In this document: one piece after another, positions 9,551-19,506 of the stretch
How positions within the stretch are numbered: the first letter of the stretch is position 1
How the letters are laid out: every line of letters begins with the position of its first letter
Origin: an uncultured beta proteobacterium
GTDB taxonomy: Bacteria; Pseudomonadota; Gammaproteobacteria; Burkholderiales; Rhodocyclaceae
NCBI GenBank assembly: GCA_903908065.1
Contig: CAIVQO010000060.1
Span: forward strand, 1-64,000
Direction: 5' to 3'
DNA length: 64,000 bases
The notes under the pieces: generated by a model
Told to the model about the DNA's origin: nothing
The model's input: only the letters and a program-made list of their open reading frames with translations
The model's database searches: none
Position numbers and translations under genes: made by a program

Positions 9551-10450
9551 ATGAATGCCGACTTTCCCATTCGCTACATCGACCCCGTGTTTCGTCCGCC
9601 GAGCGAGGCGGAATCGCTGATCCTGCCGGTCACCGACGGCTGTTCCTGGAACCACTGCAGTTTCTGCGAGATGTACACCGCGCCGCAAAAAAAGTTTCGC
9701 GCGCGCGACGAAGCCGAGACGATGGAAACGATCCGTCGTTGCGGCGAACGTTTCGGTGCCGGCGTGCGCCGCGTCTTTCTCGCCGATGGCGACGCGCTGG
9801 TGCTGCCGACCCGGCGCCTGTTGCAGGTTTTGAGTGCGATTCGCGAACACCTGCCGGCGGTGCGCCGCGTTTCCAGCTACTGCCTGCCGCGCAACCTGCG
9901 CCGCAAGTCGGTCACCGAGCTGGAGGAACTGGCTGCGGCCGGTCTCAGCATGGCCTACGTCGGGGCCGAGTCCGGTGACGACGAGGTGCTGGCCAAGGTG
10001 AATAAGGGCGAAACCCATGCCAGTACCTGCGAGGCGCTCGACAAGTTGCAGCAGGCCAGCATCAAGCGTTCGGTGATGATCCTCAACGGCCTGGGCGGGC
10101 GTTCGCTGTCGCGCCAGCATGCGGAAAACTCGGCGCGGCTGGCGAATGCCACGCAACCGGAATTCCTTGCCACGCTGGTGGTGAATTTCCCCATGGGCGA
10201 GGCGCGCTTTCGCGCCGCGTTCCCGGAGTGGGAGCCTTGCAGCGAACACGAATTGTTTGCCGAGATGGAGCACTTCATCGGGGCGCTGGAATTGCGACGT
10301 ACCGTGTTTCGCGCCGACCACGTATCCAATCGCCTGGTCCTGAAGGGAAATCTCGGCGCCGAAAAAGCCAGGCTGCTGAATGAAATCCGGGTGGCCATGG
10401 ACCACCCGGATCAGGCCAGATTGCGACCGCTCTGGCAGCGCGGTTTGTAA
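9551..10450 (+). CDS. radical SAM protein with CX4CX2C cluster motif
   Basis: A 299-residue radical SAM enzyme. The cluster ligands appear as C31-x4-C36-x2-C39 (TDGCSWNHCSFCEMY), one residue longer in the first gap than the canonical CX3CX2C. MAYVGAESGDDEVLAKVNKG resembles the SAM-binding beta-strand segment of Elp3/MiaB-type barrels. There is no TRAM, B12 or SPASM extension. Substrate unknown. Its 3' end faces the OmpA-like gene, 15 bases away. Confidence 0.8.
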   Translation: MNADFPIRYIDPVFRPPSEAESLILPVTDGCSWNHCSFCEMYTAPQKKFRARDEAETMETIRRCGERFGAGVRRVFLADGDALVLPTRRLLQVLSAIREHLPAVRRVSSYCLPRNLRRKSVTELEELAAAGLSMAYVGAESGDDEVLAKVNKGETHASTCEALDKLQQASIKRSVMILNGLGGRSLSRQHAENSARLANATQPEFLATLVVNFPMGEARFRAAFPEWEPCSEHELFAEMEHFIGALELRRTVFRADHVSNRLVLKGNLGAEKARLLNEIRVAMDHPDQARLRPLWQRGL

Positions 10451-10465
10451 CCTGCCCGGCTCAGA

Positions 10466-11029
10466 TCACCATTCGGGCACGAACTCGATGCGGCGATTCG
10501 CCGCGCTGGTGGGGTCGGCCGTGTCCTTCGGTTGTTCGCTGGAGCGGCCCACGGTTTCGACGTTCTTCAGCGAATAGTTCTTGACCAAGTAGGACTTCAC
10601 CACGTCGGCACGTTCCTTGGACAGCTTTTCATTCAACGCTGGGCTGCCTGTGATGTCGGTGTGGCCTTCGATGCGGAGCGATGTCCACAGCGACTCACGC
10701 GCCTGCAGGGCCTTGCCGACGGCATCGAGGAATTCCTTCGCCTCGCTGGTCAGGGCTGCGGAGCCACGCGGGAAGGTGACCAGCACGGAATCCAGCGAGG
10801 ATTTGGGGATCCTGCTTTGGCAGCGCATGCCGGCCTTCTCGGCGGCGGCACATTCGGCCTTCAGGTCGCGGATTTCCTTGGGGAACATGGCTTCGGCCAC
10901 CTGATCGGGGGTCGGTACCTTGTCGTTGATCGACGTGGTTTTGCGCTCGGTGTCGGCGGCAGATGCCTGGAAGCTCGCCAGCAGGGCGCTTACCAGCGCG
11001 GTCATCAGGAACAGTTTGGATGTTTTCAC
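10466..11029 (-). CDS. OmpA-family outer membrane/peptidoglycan-binding protein
   Basis: The protein has a signal peptide (KTSKLFLMTALVSALLASFQ, then ASA) and a C-terminal OmpA domain: VLVTFPRGSAALTSEAKEFL, then IEGHTDITGSPALNEKLSKE and SAANRRIEFV. The peptidoglycan-binding Asp and Arg are in the usual positions. GTG at 11029 is preferred because GGAGG sits 5 bases upstream, although an ATG exists at 11041. A TATACT (11072-11067 on this strand) about 40 bases upstream may be its -10 box. It is periplasmic and probably anchors the envelope to peptidoglycan. Confidence 0.85.
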   Translation of the reverse strand: MKTSKLFLMTALVSALLASFQASAADTERKTTSINDKVPTPDQVAEAMFPKEIRDLKAECAAAEKAGMRCQSRIPKSSLDSVLVTFPRGSAALTSEAKEFLDAVGKALQARESLWTSLRIEGHTDITGSPALNEKLSKERADVVKSYLVKNYSLKNVETVGRSSEQPKDTADPTSAANRRIEFVPEW

Positions 11030-11099
11030 GATTGCCTCCATCAGGGGTGGGACGTTTCCTGCTATGAGTATAGCTCCGGCCAAAACGATCTCCAGTTAA

Positions 11100-12308
11100 C
11101 TATGTCACGGAATTGTCGAGAAATAATGACAGTAGACGGTTCAGGAAGCGGCGTCCGAGGGCCGTCGGCCGCAGGTAGCCGTCGGCGCTCTCCAGCAGCC
11201 CGGTGCGCCGTGCCGCCAGCGCCGCCTTTTCGATTGCAGTTAGCGGCAGGCCGGTGCGCTCGGTGAATAAACCGAGCGGAAAGCCCGAATTGAGACGCAG
11301 CGCGTTCATCATGAATTCGCCCGGCAAGTCGTGCGCGGCGATCATGGTTTGGGAGGCGCAAAACTCGCCGCGCGATGCTGCGTCGAGATAGGCGCGCGGA
11401 TGCCGCTGGCGCGTTTCGCGCCAGATCCGCTGATGGTCCGACAGCTTGCCGTGGGCGCCCGCACCGATGCCGAGATAGTCACCGAAGGTCCAGTAGTTGA
11501 GGTTGTGCCGGCAGGTTTGGCCCGAACGCGCGAAGGCCGAGGTTTCGTAATGCGCGAAACCGGCGGCGGCGAGCTTCTGCTCCACCATGTCCTGCATGTC
11601 GGCGGCCAGGTCGTCGTCGGGCAGCGGCGGTGGAGCGTGGTGAAACGCGGTATTCGGCTCCAGCGTTAGGTGATAGGCGGAAACATGGCCGACGCCGCTG
11701 GCGATGGCGGTGGCGATGTCCCGCTCCGCCTCGGCCAGGGTTTGCCTAGGCAGGGCGTACATCAGGTCGAGGTTGACGCGCTCGAAATGGCGCAACGCCA
11801 GTTCGATCGCCTGCCGGGCTTCGTGCGAATCGTGAATGCGCCCCAGCGCAGCCAGCTTGGCATCGTCAAAGCTTTGCACGCCGAGCGACAGGCGCGTCAC
11901 GCCGGCGGCGCGAAAGGCAGCAAATTTTCCGGCTTCGACGGTGCCGGGGTTGGCCTCCAGCGTGACCTCGGCGTCGGGCTGCAGCGGCAGGCGCATGCGA
12001 ATGGCCGCCAGCAGCGCATCCGCGGTTTCACCCTTCATCAGGCTCGGCGTGCCGCCGCCGATGAAGACGCTGCCTACCGGCCGGTTCCAGATCGCCGGCA
12101 ATGCCGCTTCGAGGTCGGCAATCAGCGCGGCAAGATAGGCTTGTTCGTCGAACGTTACTTGCACCTCGTGCGAATTGAAATCGCAGTAGGGACACTTGCG
12201 CACGCACCAGGGCCAATGCACGTAAAGCGAGAGCGGAGGTGGCGCCGCCAGCCCGCTGCCCGCAAGTGTCGGCGCGGGTGCCGCGGCGGCAGGATGAATC
12301 GGGATCAC
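11100..12308 (-). CDS. hemW: radical SAM heme chaperone HemW
   Basis: A 402-residue protein with the CX3CX2C motif in HWPWCVRKCPYCDFNSHEV, GGGTPSL, EANPGTVE and GVQSFDDAKLAALGR, all typical of the HemN/HemW group. The family short form without the HemN N-terminal arm, together with its place after rph-rdgB, indicates HemW, which binds heme and delivers it to respiratory enzymes. The GTG start overlaps the rdgB stop as GTGA. Confidence 0.92.
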   Translation of the reverse strand: MIPIHPAAAAPAPTLAGSGLAAPPPLSLYVHWPWCVRKCPYCDFNSHEVQVTFDEQAYLAALIADLEAALPAIWNRPVGSVFIGGGTPSLMKGETADALLAAIRMRLPLQPDAEVTLEANPGTVEAGKFAAFRAAGVTRLSLGVQSFDDAKLAALGRIHDSHEARQAIELALRHFERVNLDLMYALPRQTLAEAERDIATAIASGVGHVSAYHLTLEPNTAFHHAPPPLPDDDLAADMQDMVEQKLAAAGFAHYETSAFARSGQTCRHNLNYWTFGDYLGIGAGAHGKLSDHQRIWRETRQRHPRAYLDAASRGEFCASQTMIAAHDLPGEFMMNALRLNSGFPLGLFTERTGLPLTAIEKAALAARRTGLLESADGYLRPTALGRRFLNRLLSLFLDNSVT

Positions 12309-12895
12309 GCGCCGCTGCGCAGGCGGGCCAGCAACTGGGCGAGTGCCTGGCCGCGATGCGAGCGGCGGTTCTTTTCCTCGTGCGGCAATTCGGCGACGGT
12401 CAACTTAAGTTCCGGCACCAGGAAATACGGGTCATATCCGAAACCGCCGTCGCCGCGCGGCGCGTCGACGATCTCGCCGTGCCATTCGCCCTCTGTGACA
12501 ATGGGCTGCGGGTCGTCGGCATGGCGCATCAACACCAGCACGGCGACGTAATGGGCGCGGCGGTCGGCCTTGCCTTGCAACTCGGCAACCAGCTTGGCGT
12601 TGTTGCGCTGATCCGACTTCGGCTCGCCGGCATAGCGTGCCGAAAACACGCCCGGCGCCCCGCCCAGCGCGCTGACGCACAGGCCGGAATCGTCCGCCAG
12701 CGCCGGCAGCCCGGTCAGGCGTGCGGCGTGGCGCGCCTTGGCGATGGCGTTTTCGACGAAGGTGACGTGCGGCTCATCGGCTTCCGGCACATTGAAGGCT
12801 GATTGCGGCAGGACTTCAAAGTCGAATGGTGCCAGCAGCTGGCCGAATTCGCGCAGCTTGCCGACATTTCCCGAGGCGAGGACGAGCTTTTTCAC
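12305..12895 (-). CDS. rdgB: RdgB/HAM1 family non-canonical purine NTP pyrophosphatase
   Basis: A 196-residue enzyme hydrolysing ITP, XTP and dITP to monophosphates. Family marks are [14 protein letters not shown] at the N-terminus, [49 protein letters not shown] and SHRGQAL near the end. The GTG at 12895 overlaps the rph stop (GTGA), giving translational coupling. Upstream of the GTG the frame runs back into rph, so this is the only sensible start. Confidence 0.95.
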   Translation of the reverse strand: MKKLVLASGNVGKLREFGQLLAPFDFEVLPQSAFNVPEADEPHVTFVENAIAKARHAARLTGLPALADDSGLCVSALGGAPGVFSARYAGEPKSDQRNNAKLVAELQGKADRRAHYVAVLVLMRHADDPQPIVTEGEWHGEIVDAPRGDGGFGYDPYFLVPELKLTVAELPHEEKNRRSHRGQALAQLLARLRSGA

Positions 12896-13623
12896 CGTAT
12901 CTCCAGCGCCGACTTTTGTGCCGCGACGATGTCGCCGATGCCGGCAGCGGCGAGTTCCAGCAGCGTATCCAGTTCGCCACGCGAGAATGGGGCGCCCTCG
13001 GCCGTACCCTGGACTTCGATGATGCCGCCGCCGGCCGTCATCACCACGTTCATGTCGGTGTCGCAGGCGGAGTCTTCCACGTAGTCCAGGTCCAGTACCG
13101 GCACGCCGTCGACAATGCCGACCGAGACGGCGGCGACCAACTCGCGCATCGGATGGCGCGCCAGCTTGCCGGCGCCGACCAGTTTGTTCAGCGCGTCGTG
13201 CAGGGCCACGCAGGCACCGCTGATTGACGCGCAACGGGTGCCGCCATCAGCCTGTATGACATCGCAATCAAGCGTGATCTGGCGTTCGCCGAGCGCCGCG
13301 AGATCGGTTACCGCGCGCAGCGAGCGGCCGATCAGGCGCTGGATCTCCTGGGTGCGGCCGGACTGCTTGCCCTTGGCGGCTTCGCGATCGGTGCGGGTAT
13401 TGGTCGAGCGCGGCAGCATGCCGTACTCGGCGGTGACCCAACCCTGGCCCTTGCCCTTGAGGAAGGACGGCACCCGTTCATCCACGCTGGCGGTGCACAG
13501 CACCCGGGTGTCGCCAAACTCCACCAGCACGCTGCCTTCGGCGTGGCGGGTGAAGTTGCGGGTGATGCGCAGCGGCCTCAACTGCGCGGCCTCGCGGTTC
13601 TGGCGGGATGGCGGGCGATTCAT
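12892..13623 (-). CDS. rph: ribonuclease PH
   Basis: A 243-residue 3'-5' phosphorolytic exoribonuclease that trims tRNA 3' ends. Typical blocks are [47 protein letters not shown]-type ([13 protein letters not shown]), [15 protein letters not shown] and LDLDYVEDS. The ATG start overlaps the stop of the PP2C gene (ATGA). The last codons ([10 protein letters not shown]) coincide with a match to the dispersed repeat of the window, possibly by chance because AAQK is conserved in Rph. Confidence 0.96.
   Translation of the reverse strand: MNRPPSRQNREAAQLRPLRITRNFTRHAEGSVLVEFGDTRVLCTASVDERVPSFLKGKGQGWVTAEYGMLPRSTNTRTDREAAKGKQSGRTQEIQRLIGRSLRAVTDLAALGERQITLDCDVIQADGGTRCASISGACVALHDALNKLVGAGKLARHPMRELVAAVSVGIVDGVPVLDLDYVEDSACDTDMNVVMTAGGGIIEVQGTAEGAPFSRGELDTLLELAAAGIGDIVAAQKSALEIR
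12895..12918 (-). repeat. dispersed repeat copy 2, at the rph/rdgB junction (weaker)
   Basis: On the minus strand, AAAAGTCGGCGCTGGAGATA followed by CGG differs from the core consensus at about two positions. It encodes the last residues of Rph, so part of the similarity may come from conserved codons. Confidence 0.35.
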
Positions 13624-14516
13624 GAACGGACTCCAGTGTGGGTATGGGGCAGGCGGCTGCGAATCTCCGCCACGGCGCGCTCGAGTTCGTCGTCGCTGAT
13701 CTTTTGCAAAGGCAGCGGTATCGATCCGTCGTCGCGCAAGTTGAGCGTGTCGCCATCGGGATCAGGTGCTTCCCAGCGCATCGCAATCAGCGACAGGTTG
13801 TCGGCGTTGGGGCCGGCGGCACGCTCGGCGGCGTCGAGTACGCCGGGCACCGAGGAGGTCAGCGGATCGCGGGCCAGTGCGGCGACCAGCGCGTCGCCGA
13901 GCGGCGACCAGGTGCCGTCGGTGCAGAGCGCAATCAGGTCGCCGTCCTGGAGGGGCACCGGATCGGATATCTCGATCTGTGGTTCGGTGCCGCCCCCCAG
14001 GCAGCTGAATACGCGATTGCGCATCGGGTGGCAGGCGGCCTGTTCCTGGCTGAGGGTGCCGTCATCGACCAGGCGTTGCACCAGACTGTGGTCACGGGTC
14101 TGCAACGCACGTTGTTGTTCCCCGCCGCGTTCGTGCACCAGGTACAGCCGCGAATCGCCGGCATGAGCCCAGATCGCCTGGCCATCCTGGACCACGCAGG
14201 CGATGCAGGTGGTGCGCGGCGCGGCGTGGGCGGGGATGCGGCAATCCGTGGCATGGCGGACGATGCTCGCATGCCCCTGGCGCAGGGCCAGCGCGAGAAA
14301 CAGGGCCGGATCGGCCAGGCGGGGCTGGGCTTCGCGGCGGAAGCGGGCGCCGATGGTGTCGATCGCCAGCTGGGCCGCGATTTCGCCATGCAGGTGGCCG
14401 CCCATACCGTCGGCGACGATCATCAATACGGTGTCGTCAGTCGCCAGCCAACTGACCCGGTCCTGGTTGATGTCGCGTTTGCCGATGCGGCTTTCCTGGA
14501 TGATGCTGTACTTCAT
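13620..14516 (-). CDS. PP2C-family serine/threonine phosphatase
   Basis: A 298-residue PPM/PP2C phosphatase. Metal-binding motifs are NQDRVSWL (D), VADGMGGH (DGXXG), [18 protein letters not shown] and [10 protein letters not shown]. It starts at ATG 14516, overlapping the kinase stop in TAATG, and ends in ATGA with rph. The pairing with the upstream kinase gives a cognate kinase/phosphatase switch. The acidic C-terminal tail ([13 protein letters not shown]) is not part of the PP2C fold. Confidence 0.92.
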   Translation of the reverse strand: MKYSIIQESRIGKRDINQDRVSWLATDDTVLMIVADGMGGHLHGEIAAQLAIDTIGARFRREAQPRLADPALFLALALRQGHASIVRHATDCRIPAHAAPRTTCIACVVQDGQAIWAHAGDSRLYLVHERGGEQQRALQTRDHSLVQRLVDDGTLSQEQAACHPMRNRVFSCLGGGTEPQIEISDPVPLQDGDLIALCTDGTWSPLGDALVAALARDPLTSSVPGVLDAAERAAGPNADNLSLIAMRWEAPDPDGDTLNLRDDGSIPLPLQKISDDELERAVAEIRSRLPHTHTGVRS

Positions 14517-15445
14517 TACCAACCCTTGAGGCCGATGCGCGACAGCCATGACCCGGGCGGCTTGTCGGCGGCGGTGTCGGCGGCCAGCGTGGCTTGCAGG
14601 GCGCGCGCATGCTGCGGTCGCCGTGGCGGTTCCAGACGCAGGCATTCGTCGATGGTGGCCAGCAGGCGCGGCGAATATTCCATGCCCCAGCGCTGGCGGG
14701 CCGGCTGCAATTCGTCGTCGACCATCCGCTCGTCGGCCGCTTGCGGCGCCGAGCCGGCCAGGGCGGCATACATGCAGGCGCCCACGGCATAGATGTCGGT
14801 CCATGGCCCCAGGGTGAACTTGCCGTGGTATTGCTCGGGTGCTGCATAGCCCGGGGTGTACATGGCGCGCGGCGCCGGCGGGCCGATATCCACGGCATAG
14901 CGGGCGGCGCCGAAGTCGAGCAATACCGGGTTGCCATCGTCACGCAGCCAGATGTTCGCCGGCTTGATGTCGAGGTGCAGCATGCCGTGGCCATGCACCT
15001 CGCCCAGGCCGTCGAGCATGCCGCTGAACATCTTGCGCATGAAGGATTCGGAAAGCCGGCCGCGATGCTGGCGAATATGGTCGCGCAAGGTGTGGCCGGT
15101 TTCGAAACGCATCACCAGGTACACCGTTTCGTTGGCGCGGAAAAAATTCAGCACCCGCACCACGTTGGGGTGGTCGAGCTCGGTCAGCGCGCGGCCTTCC
15201 TCGAAAAAAAGCTTGAGACCGTGATTGAAGTCGGCCTGATGTTCCGGCGGAATGTTGGGCGCGATCTGGCCCTCGCCGCGCAAGGCGAGCGCGTTCGGCA
15301 TGTATTCCTTGATTGCGACCGGCACGCCTGCGGGATCATGTGCGAGATAGACAATGGAAAAGCCACCTACCGAGAGCTGCTTTTCGATGCGGTAGCCTTC
15401 CAGTTCGCAACCTGGCGGCAGGGCATGATTGTTCTGGGCAAACAA
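14516..15445 (-). CDS. Hanks-type serine/threonine protein kinase
   Basis: A 309-residue soluble eukaryotic-like kinase. The glycine loop is LSVGGFSIVYLA, the ATP-anchoring Lys is in VAIKEYMP, the catalytic loop is HLDIKPANI (Arg of HRD replaced by Leu), followed by DFGAAR and YAAPEQY. There is no transmembrane or PASTA segment. The LDIKP variant is common in non-RD kinases of this kind, so activation-loop phosphorylation may not be needed. It heads a five-gene coupled operon with PP2C, rph, rdgB and hemW. Targets are unknown. Confidence 0.92.
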   Translation of the reverse strand: MFAQNNHALPPGCELEGYRIEKQLSVGGFSIVYLAHDPAGVPVAIKEYMPNALALRGEGQIAPNIPPEHQADFNHGLKLFFEEGRALTELDHPNVVRVLNFFRANETVYLVMRFETGHTLRDHIRQHRGRLSESFMRKMFSGMLDGLGEVHGHGMLHLDIKPANIWLRDDGNPVLLDFGAARYAVDIGPPAPRAMYTPGYAAPEQYHGKFTLGPWTDIYAVGACMYAALAGSAPQAADERMVDDELQPARQRWGMEYSPRLLATIDECLRLEPPRRPQHARALQATLAADTAADKPPGSWLSRIGLKGW

Positions 15446-15470
15446 GGTCGTTGTGGCGCGGGCCGGTTGA

Positions 15471-15476
15471 TATACT
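15471..15476 (+). promoter_or_regulatory. yicC: possible -10 box upstream of yicC
   Basis: TATACT lies 77 bases upstream of yicC, in the region between the divergent kinase and yicC genes. TTGTGG 14 bases further upstream is a poor match and is spaced too close, so this is tentative. Confidence 0.35.
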
Positions 15477-15552
15477 GCCGCGATTTTCCTTGTTCGCCAC
15501 CGCGCTGTAAACCACGATCGGCGACAATCCCACTGGAGTCACCCCCAAGACC

Positions 15553-16428
15553 ATGATTCACAGCATGACCGGTTATGCCGCCGCCAACCGGGACCTCGGC
15601 AGCGCGGTGCTGAATTTCGAAATCAAGAGCGTCAATTCCCGTTACCTGGACATCGGCTTTCGCCTTGGCGAGGATCTGCGTTTCCTCGAAATGGCGATGC
15701 GAGAAAAGATCAGCGAGCGGGTAGGGCGCGGCAAGATCGAAGTGCGTGGCTACCTGCAGGCCCAGCCTGGTCAGGCCGGCGCCACGCGACGACAGATGCC
15801 GGACGCGGCAACCTTGGCCGAGCTGGGACGCATGGCAGAGGAAGTGCAGCGGGCCTTGCCGCAGGCGACGCCCCTGTCGGTGGCCGAGATATTGCGCTGG
15901 CCGGGCGTATTGGCCGATGACAGCCTGAGCGCGGAGCAGTTGCAGGCCGAGGGAATGGGCTTGTTCGCCGGCTTGCTCGACGAATTCGTCGCCAGCCGGA
16001 ATCGCGAAGGTGCCAAGCTGGCGGACGTGTTGCGCGAGCGGTCTCTGCGCATGCGCGAACAGGTCGCCGCGGTGTCGCCATTGGTGCCGCTGGCCCTGGC
16101 GGCGTATCAGGAGCGGATTGCGGCCAAGCTGCGCGAAGCCGTCGCCAACCTTGACGAGGATCGCATCCGGCAAGAGATCGGCGTCTTTGCCGCCAAGATC
16201 GATGTCGCCGAGGAACTGGCCCGGCTCAGCACCCATCTCGATGAACTCGAACGCGTGCTGAAGAAAGGCGGCGCGGTGGGCAAGCGACTGGATTTCCTGA
16301 TGCAGGAATTGAACCGCGAGGCCAATACGCTGTCCTCGAAGTCGGTGTCGTCGGAAGTTACCGTGATTGCCCTGGAGCTGAAGTTGTTGATCGAGCAGAT
16401 GCGGGAGCAGGTTCAGAACCTGGAGTAG
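15553..16428 (+). CDS. yicC: YicC family endoribonuclease/RNase adapter
   Basis: A 291-residue protein with the family N-terminus MIHSMTGYAAANRDLG and EIKSVNSRYLDIGFRL, and the DUF1732 C-terminus (RLDFLMQELNREANTLSSKS, ending ELKLLIEQMREQVQNLE). E. coli YicC has been linked to small-RNA turnover and RNA cleavage. In many betaproteobacteria gmk follows directly; here about 4 kb separates them, filled by a sensor gene and two minus-strand copper-related genes. Confidence 0.93.
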   Translation: MIHSMTGYAAANRDLGSAVLNFEIKSVNSRYLDIGFRLGEDLRFLEMAMREKISERVGRGKIEVRGYLQAQPGQAGATRRQMPDAATLAELGRMAEEVQRALPQATPLSVAEILRWPGVLADDSLSAEQLQAEGMGLFAGLLDEFVASRNREGAKLADVLRERSLRMREQVAAVSPLVPLALAAYQERIAAKLREAVANLDEDRIRQEIGVFAAKIDVAEELARLSTHLDELERVLKKGGAVGKRLDFLMQELNREANTLSSKSVSSEVTVIALELKLLIEQMREQVQNLE

Positions 16429-16480
16429 CCGCAGGCGCGAACACGGCGTGCCTTCGCCATCCGGTTAGTACCGCCTCGCC

Positions 16481-16486
16481 TATAAT
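16481..16486 (+). promoter_or_regulatory. possible -10 box ahead of the PAS-GGDEF-EAL gene
   Basis: TATAAT lies 93 bases upstream of the ATG at 16579, in the gap after yicC. No clear -35 hexamer is seen. Confidence 0.35.
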
Positions 16487-16578
16487 CCTCGCCATAAACA
16501 AGGCCTGCCTTCACCTCCCGACGACGTGACGTCGTTGCCGGAGTTCCATTGAGCGGGCCCGGGAGGAGAGGCAGTCGC

Positions 16579-19502
16579 ATGGAGCAGGCGGGTCGGAATC
16601 CGGCGTTACCGCGACGCTTTGCGTTGACGCGCTACTTTGCCTTTGCCAGCCTGGTCTGCACGTTGGCCTTGGCGGCTCTGCTGGGCTGGAGCTATCAGTT
16701 CCTGGCCTTGCGCGACCTGACCCACCTTGGCGAAGATCGCAATCTGGCGCTGACCCACGCACTTTCGAACTCGCTATGGCCCAAGTTCGCGCCGCTGGTA
16801 GGCGCCAGCGGCGCCGCGTCGGCCGACGAGTTGCAGTCCCTGGCGGCAGGGAACGATCTCTACAGCCTGGTTGTGCGTCAATTGATCGGCACCGAGGTAG
16901 TCAAGGTCAAAGTCTATTCGCTGAGCGGGCGTACGGTGTTCTCCAGCGAGCCGCGCCAGACCGGAGAGGATAAAAACGACAACCCGGCTTTTCGTGCCGC
17001 GATCGCCGGGGAGGTCACCAGCGGATTGACTCATCGCGACAGCTTCGATGCCTTCGAGGGGACCCGCAACGATCTCGACGTGATCTCGACCTATTTGCCA
17101 ATCCGTGACGAGGCTGGAAAGATCGTTGCGGTGTTCGAGATCTACAGCGATGTAACCGATCTGACGTCACATCTCGATCGAACCCGCAGCATGGTGATTG
17201 CCACGGTGGCCGGCTTGTTGGCCTTGCTGTATGCCCTGCTGTACCTTTTGGTGGCGCGTGCCCAGGGCATCATCGATCGCCAGGAAGCGCTCTCCTGCAG
17301 CAGTCGATCGATGAACTCGACCATCGCGTGCGCGAACGCACCGCCTCGCTCGATGCCAGCAACCGCGAACTATTGAACGAGATCGACGAGCGCAAGCAGG
17401 TTGAGCGCATCCTGCGCGAGAGTACCGCGCGGTATTACGCCGTCACCCAGTCCGCGAACGACGCCATTGCCACCGCCGACAGCCAGGGCAACATCGTCGG
17501 CTGGAACCGGCGCGCCGAAGCGATGTTCGGCTACAGCGAGGAGCAGGCGCTGGGCCGTCCGCTGACGTTGATCATTCCGCATCGGCACCGGGAGGCCCAT
17601 CAGAGAGGCATGAACCGGGTCCTTGCGGGGGGGGCATCGCGGGTGACCGGCAAGGCCTTCGAAACCGAGGGACTGCGCAGCGATGGCAGCGAGTTTCCGA
17701 TCGAGCTGTCGCTGGCCCACTGGGAAGTGGGCGACAGCCGCTTCGTCAGCGGCACCATCCGCGACATCTCGGAGCGCATCCGCACCGAGAACCACCTGCG
17801 CGTTGCCGCCACCACCTTCGAGGCGCAGGACGGCGTCACCATTACCGATGCGAACAAGCGCATCCTGCGCGTCAATCGCGCCTTCACCGAGATCACCGGC
17901 TACTCCGCCGAGGAGGCGATCGGACAGACACCGCATATGCTCAGTTCGGGACGGCATGACCCCGGTTTCTACGATGCGATGTGGGATAGCCTGGTGCGCA
18001 CCGGCAACTGGCAGGGCGAGATCTGGAACCGGCGCAAGAACGGCGAAATCTTTCCCGAGTGGTTGAGCATCACCGCGGTGCGCGACGCGCAGGGCCAGAT
18101 CACCAACTACGTCGGCACCTTTGCCGATATCACAGAGCGCAAGGCGGCAGAAAACGAGATCGCGCAGCTGGCCTTCTACGATCAACTCACCGGACTGCCG
18201 AATCGCCGCCTTCTCCTGGACCGCTTGCGCCACGCCTTGGCCGGGTGTTCGCGCAGTACCCGCAGTGGCGCCCTGCTGTTCCTCGATCTCGACAATTTCA
18301 AGACGCTGAACGATACCCTCGGCCACGATGTTGGCGACCAGCTGTTGCGCGAAGCGGCGGCTCGGCTTACTTCCTGTGTGCGGCAGAGCGATACGGTGGC
18401 GCGCCTCGGCGGCGACGAGTTCGTGATCGTCCTCGAAGACCTCGAGGGACCGGACGCGCACCACCTCGCGGCGATGCAGGTGGAAACCTTGGCGATCAAG
18501 GTGCAGACGCAGCTGAATCTGCCCTACCTGCTCGATGTCGGAACCATGGGCGATACCATCAACCGGCGCAGCCACCAATGCAGTTGCAGCATCGGCATCG
18601 CAATGTTCGACGGCCAGCCGGTCAGCGCCGAAGAGCTGATGAAGCGCGCCGACACGGCGATGTACCAGGCCAAGGCAGCGGGACGCAACGCGATGCGATT
18701 CTTCGATCCGGAAATGCAGGCGGCGGTGACGGCCCGTGCCGCGATGGAGGCCGACCTGCGGCGTGCCATCAAGGAAAACCAGTTCGTGCTGCACTACCAG
18801 GCCCAGGTTGATGCGGATGGCCGGGTTGTCGGTGCCGAAGCCCTGGTGCGTTGGCTACATCCCGAGCGCGGATTGATCTATCCGACTGAATTCATCCCCC
18901 TCGCCGAGGAAACCGGGATGATCCTCCGCCTGGGCCGCTGGGTATTGGAGTCGGCGTTCGCGCAACTGGCGGCCTGGGCGGCGCGCGCTGAATTCGCCGG
19001 CTTGACGCTGGCGGTGAATGTCAGTGCCCAGCAATTCCAGCACAAGGAATTCGTCAGCGAAGTGTTCGGTCTGCTGGATCGCAGCGGTGCCGACCCGTGC
19101 CGGGTCAAGCTCGAATTGACCGAACGCCTGCTGGTGCACAACGTGCAGGAGGTGATCGAGAAGATGCTCGCGCTCAAAGCGCGCGGCGTGAGTTTTGCGC
19201 TCGACGATTTCGGCACCGGCTACTCGTCTCTCGCCTATCTCAAGCGCATGCCGCTGGACCAGCTCAAGATCGACCAGTCCTTCGTGCGCGACGTGCTTGA
19301 TGACGGCAATGATGCAGTCATTGCGCGAAGTGTCGTCGCTTTGGCCCGCAGCCTCGGCCTAGGCGTGATTGCCGAGGGTGTCGAAACCGCGCGGCAGCGG
19401 GATTTTCTCGCTGATTCGGGGTGCCTGACCTACCAGGGTTACCTGTTCAGCGAGCCGCTGCCGGCCGCAGATTTCGAGCGCTTCGCTAACAGCGCCGCCT
19501 AG
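16579..19502 (+). pseudogene. membrane PAS-GGDEF-EAL c-di-GMP protein, broken by a frameshift
   Basis: The first part (16579-17376) has a transmembrane helix near residues 15-40, a periplasmic sensor region (VVKVKVYSLSGRTVFSSEPR) and a second helix (VIATVAGLLALLYALLYLLV). Near 17287-17296 the sequence GCGCTCTCCTGCAG carries an extra TC. Removing it restores EALLQQSIDELDHRVRERTA and joins the second frame, which ends at 19502. That frame has two PAS domains, GGDEF (ARLGGDEFVIV) and EAL (AEALVRW, ELTER, DDFGTGYSSL), both with intact motifs. Either the gene is a young pseudogene, the downstream part restarts alone (ATG or GTG near 17328), or the assembly has a 2-base error. ATG 16579 follows GGAGGAG. 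Confidence 0.85.
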
Positions 19503-19506
19503 CGCA

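Noticed and set aside
12892-12918. Repeat insertion extending the Rph C-terminus
   Set aside because: Rph length is normal and AAQK is conserved in the family, so copy 2 cannot be shown to be an insertion.
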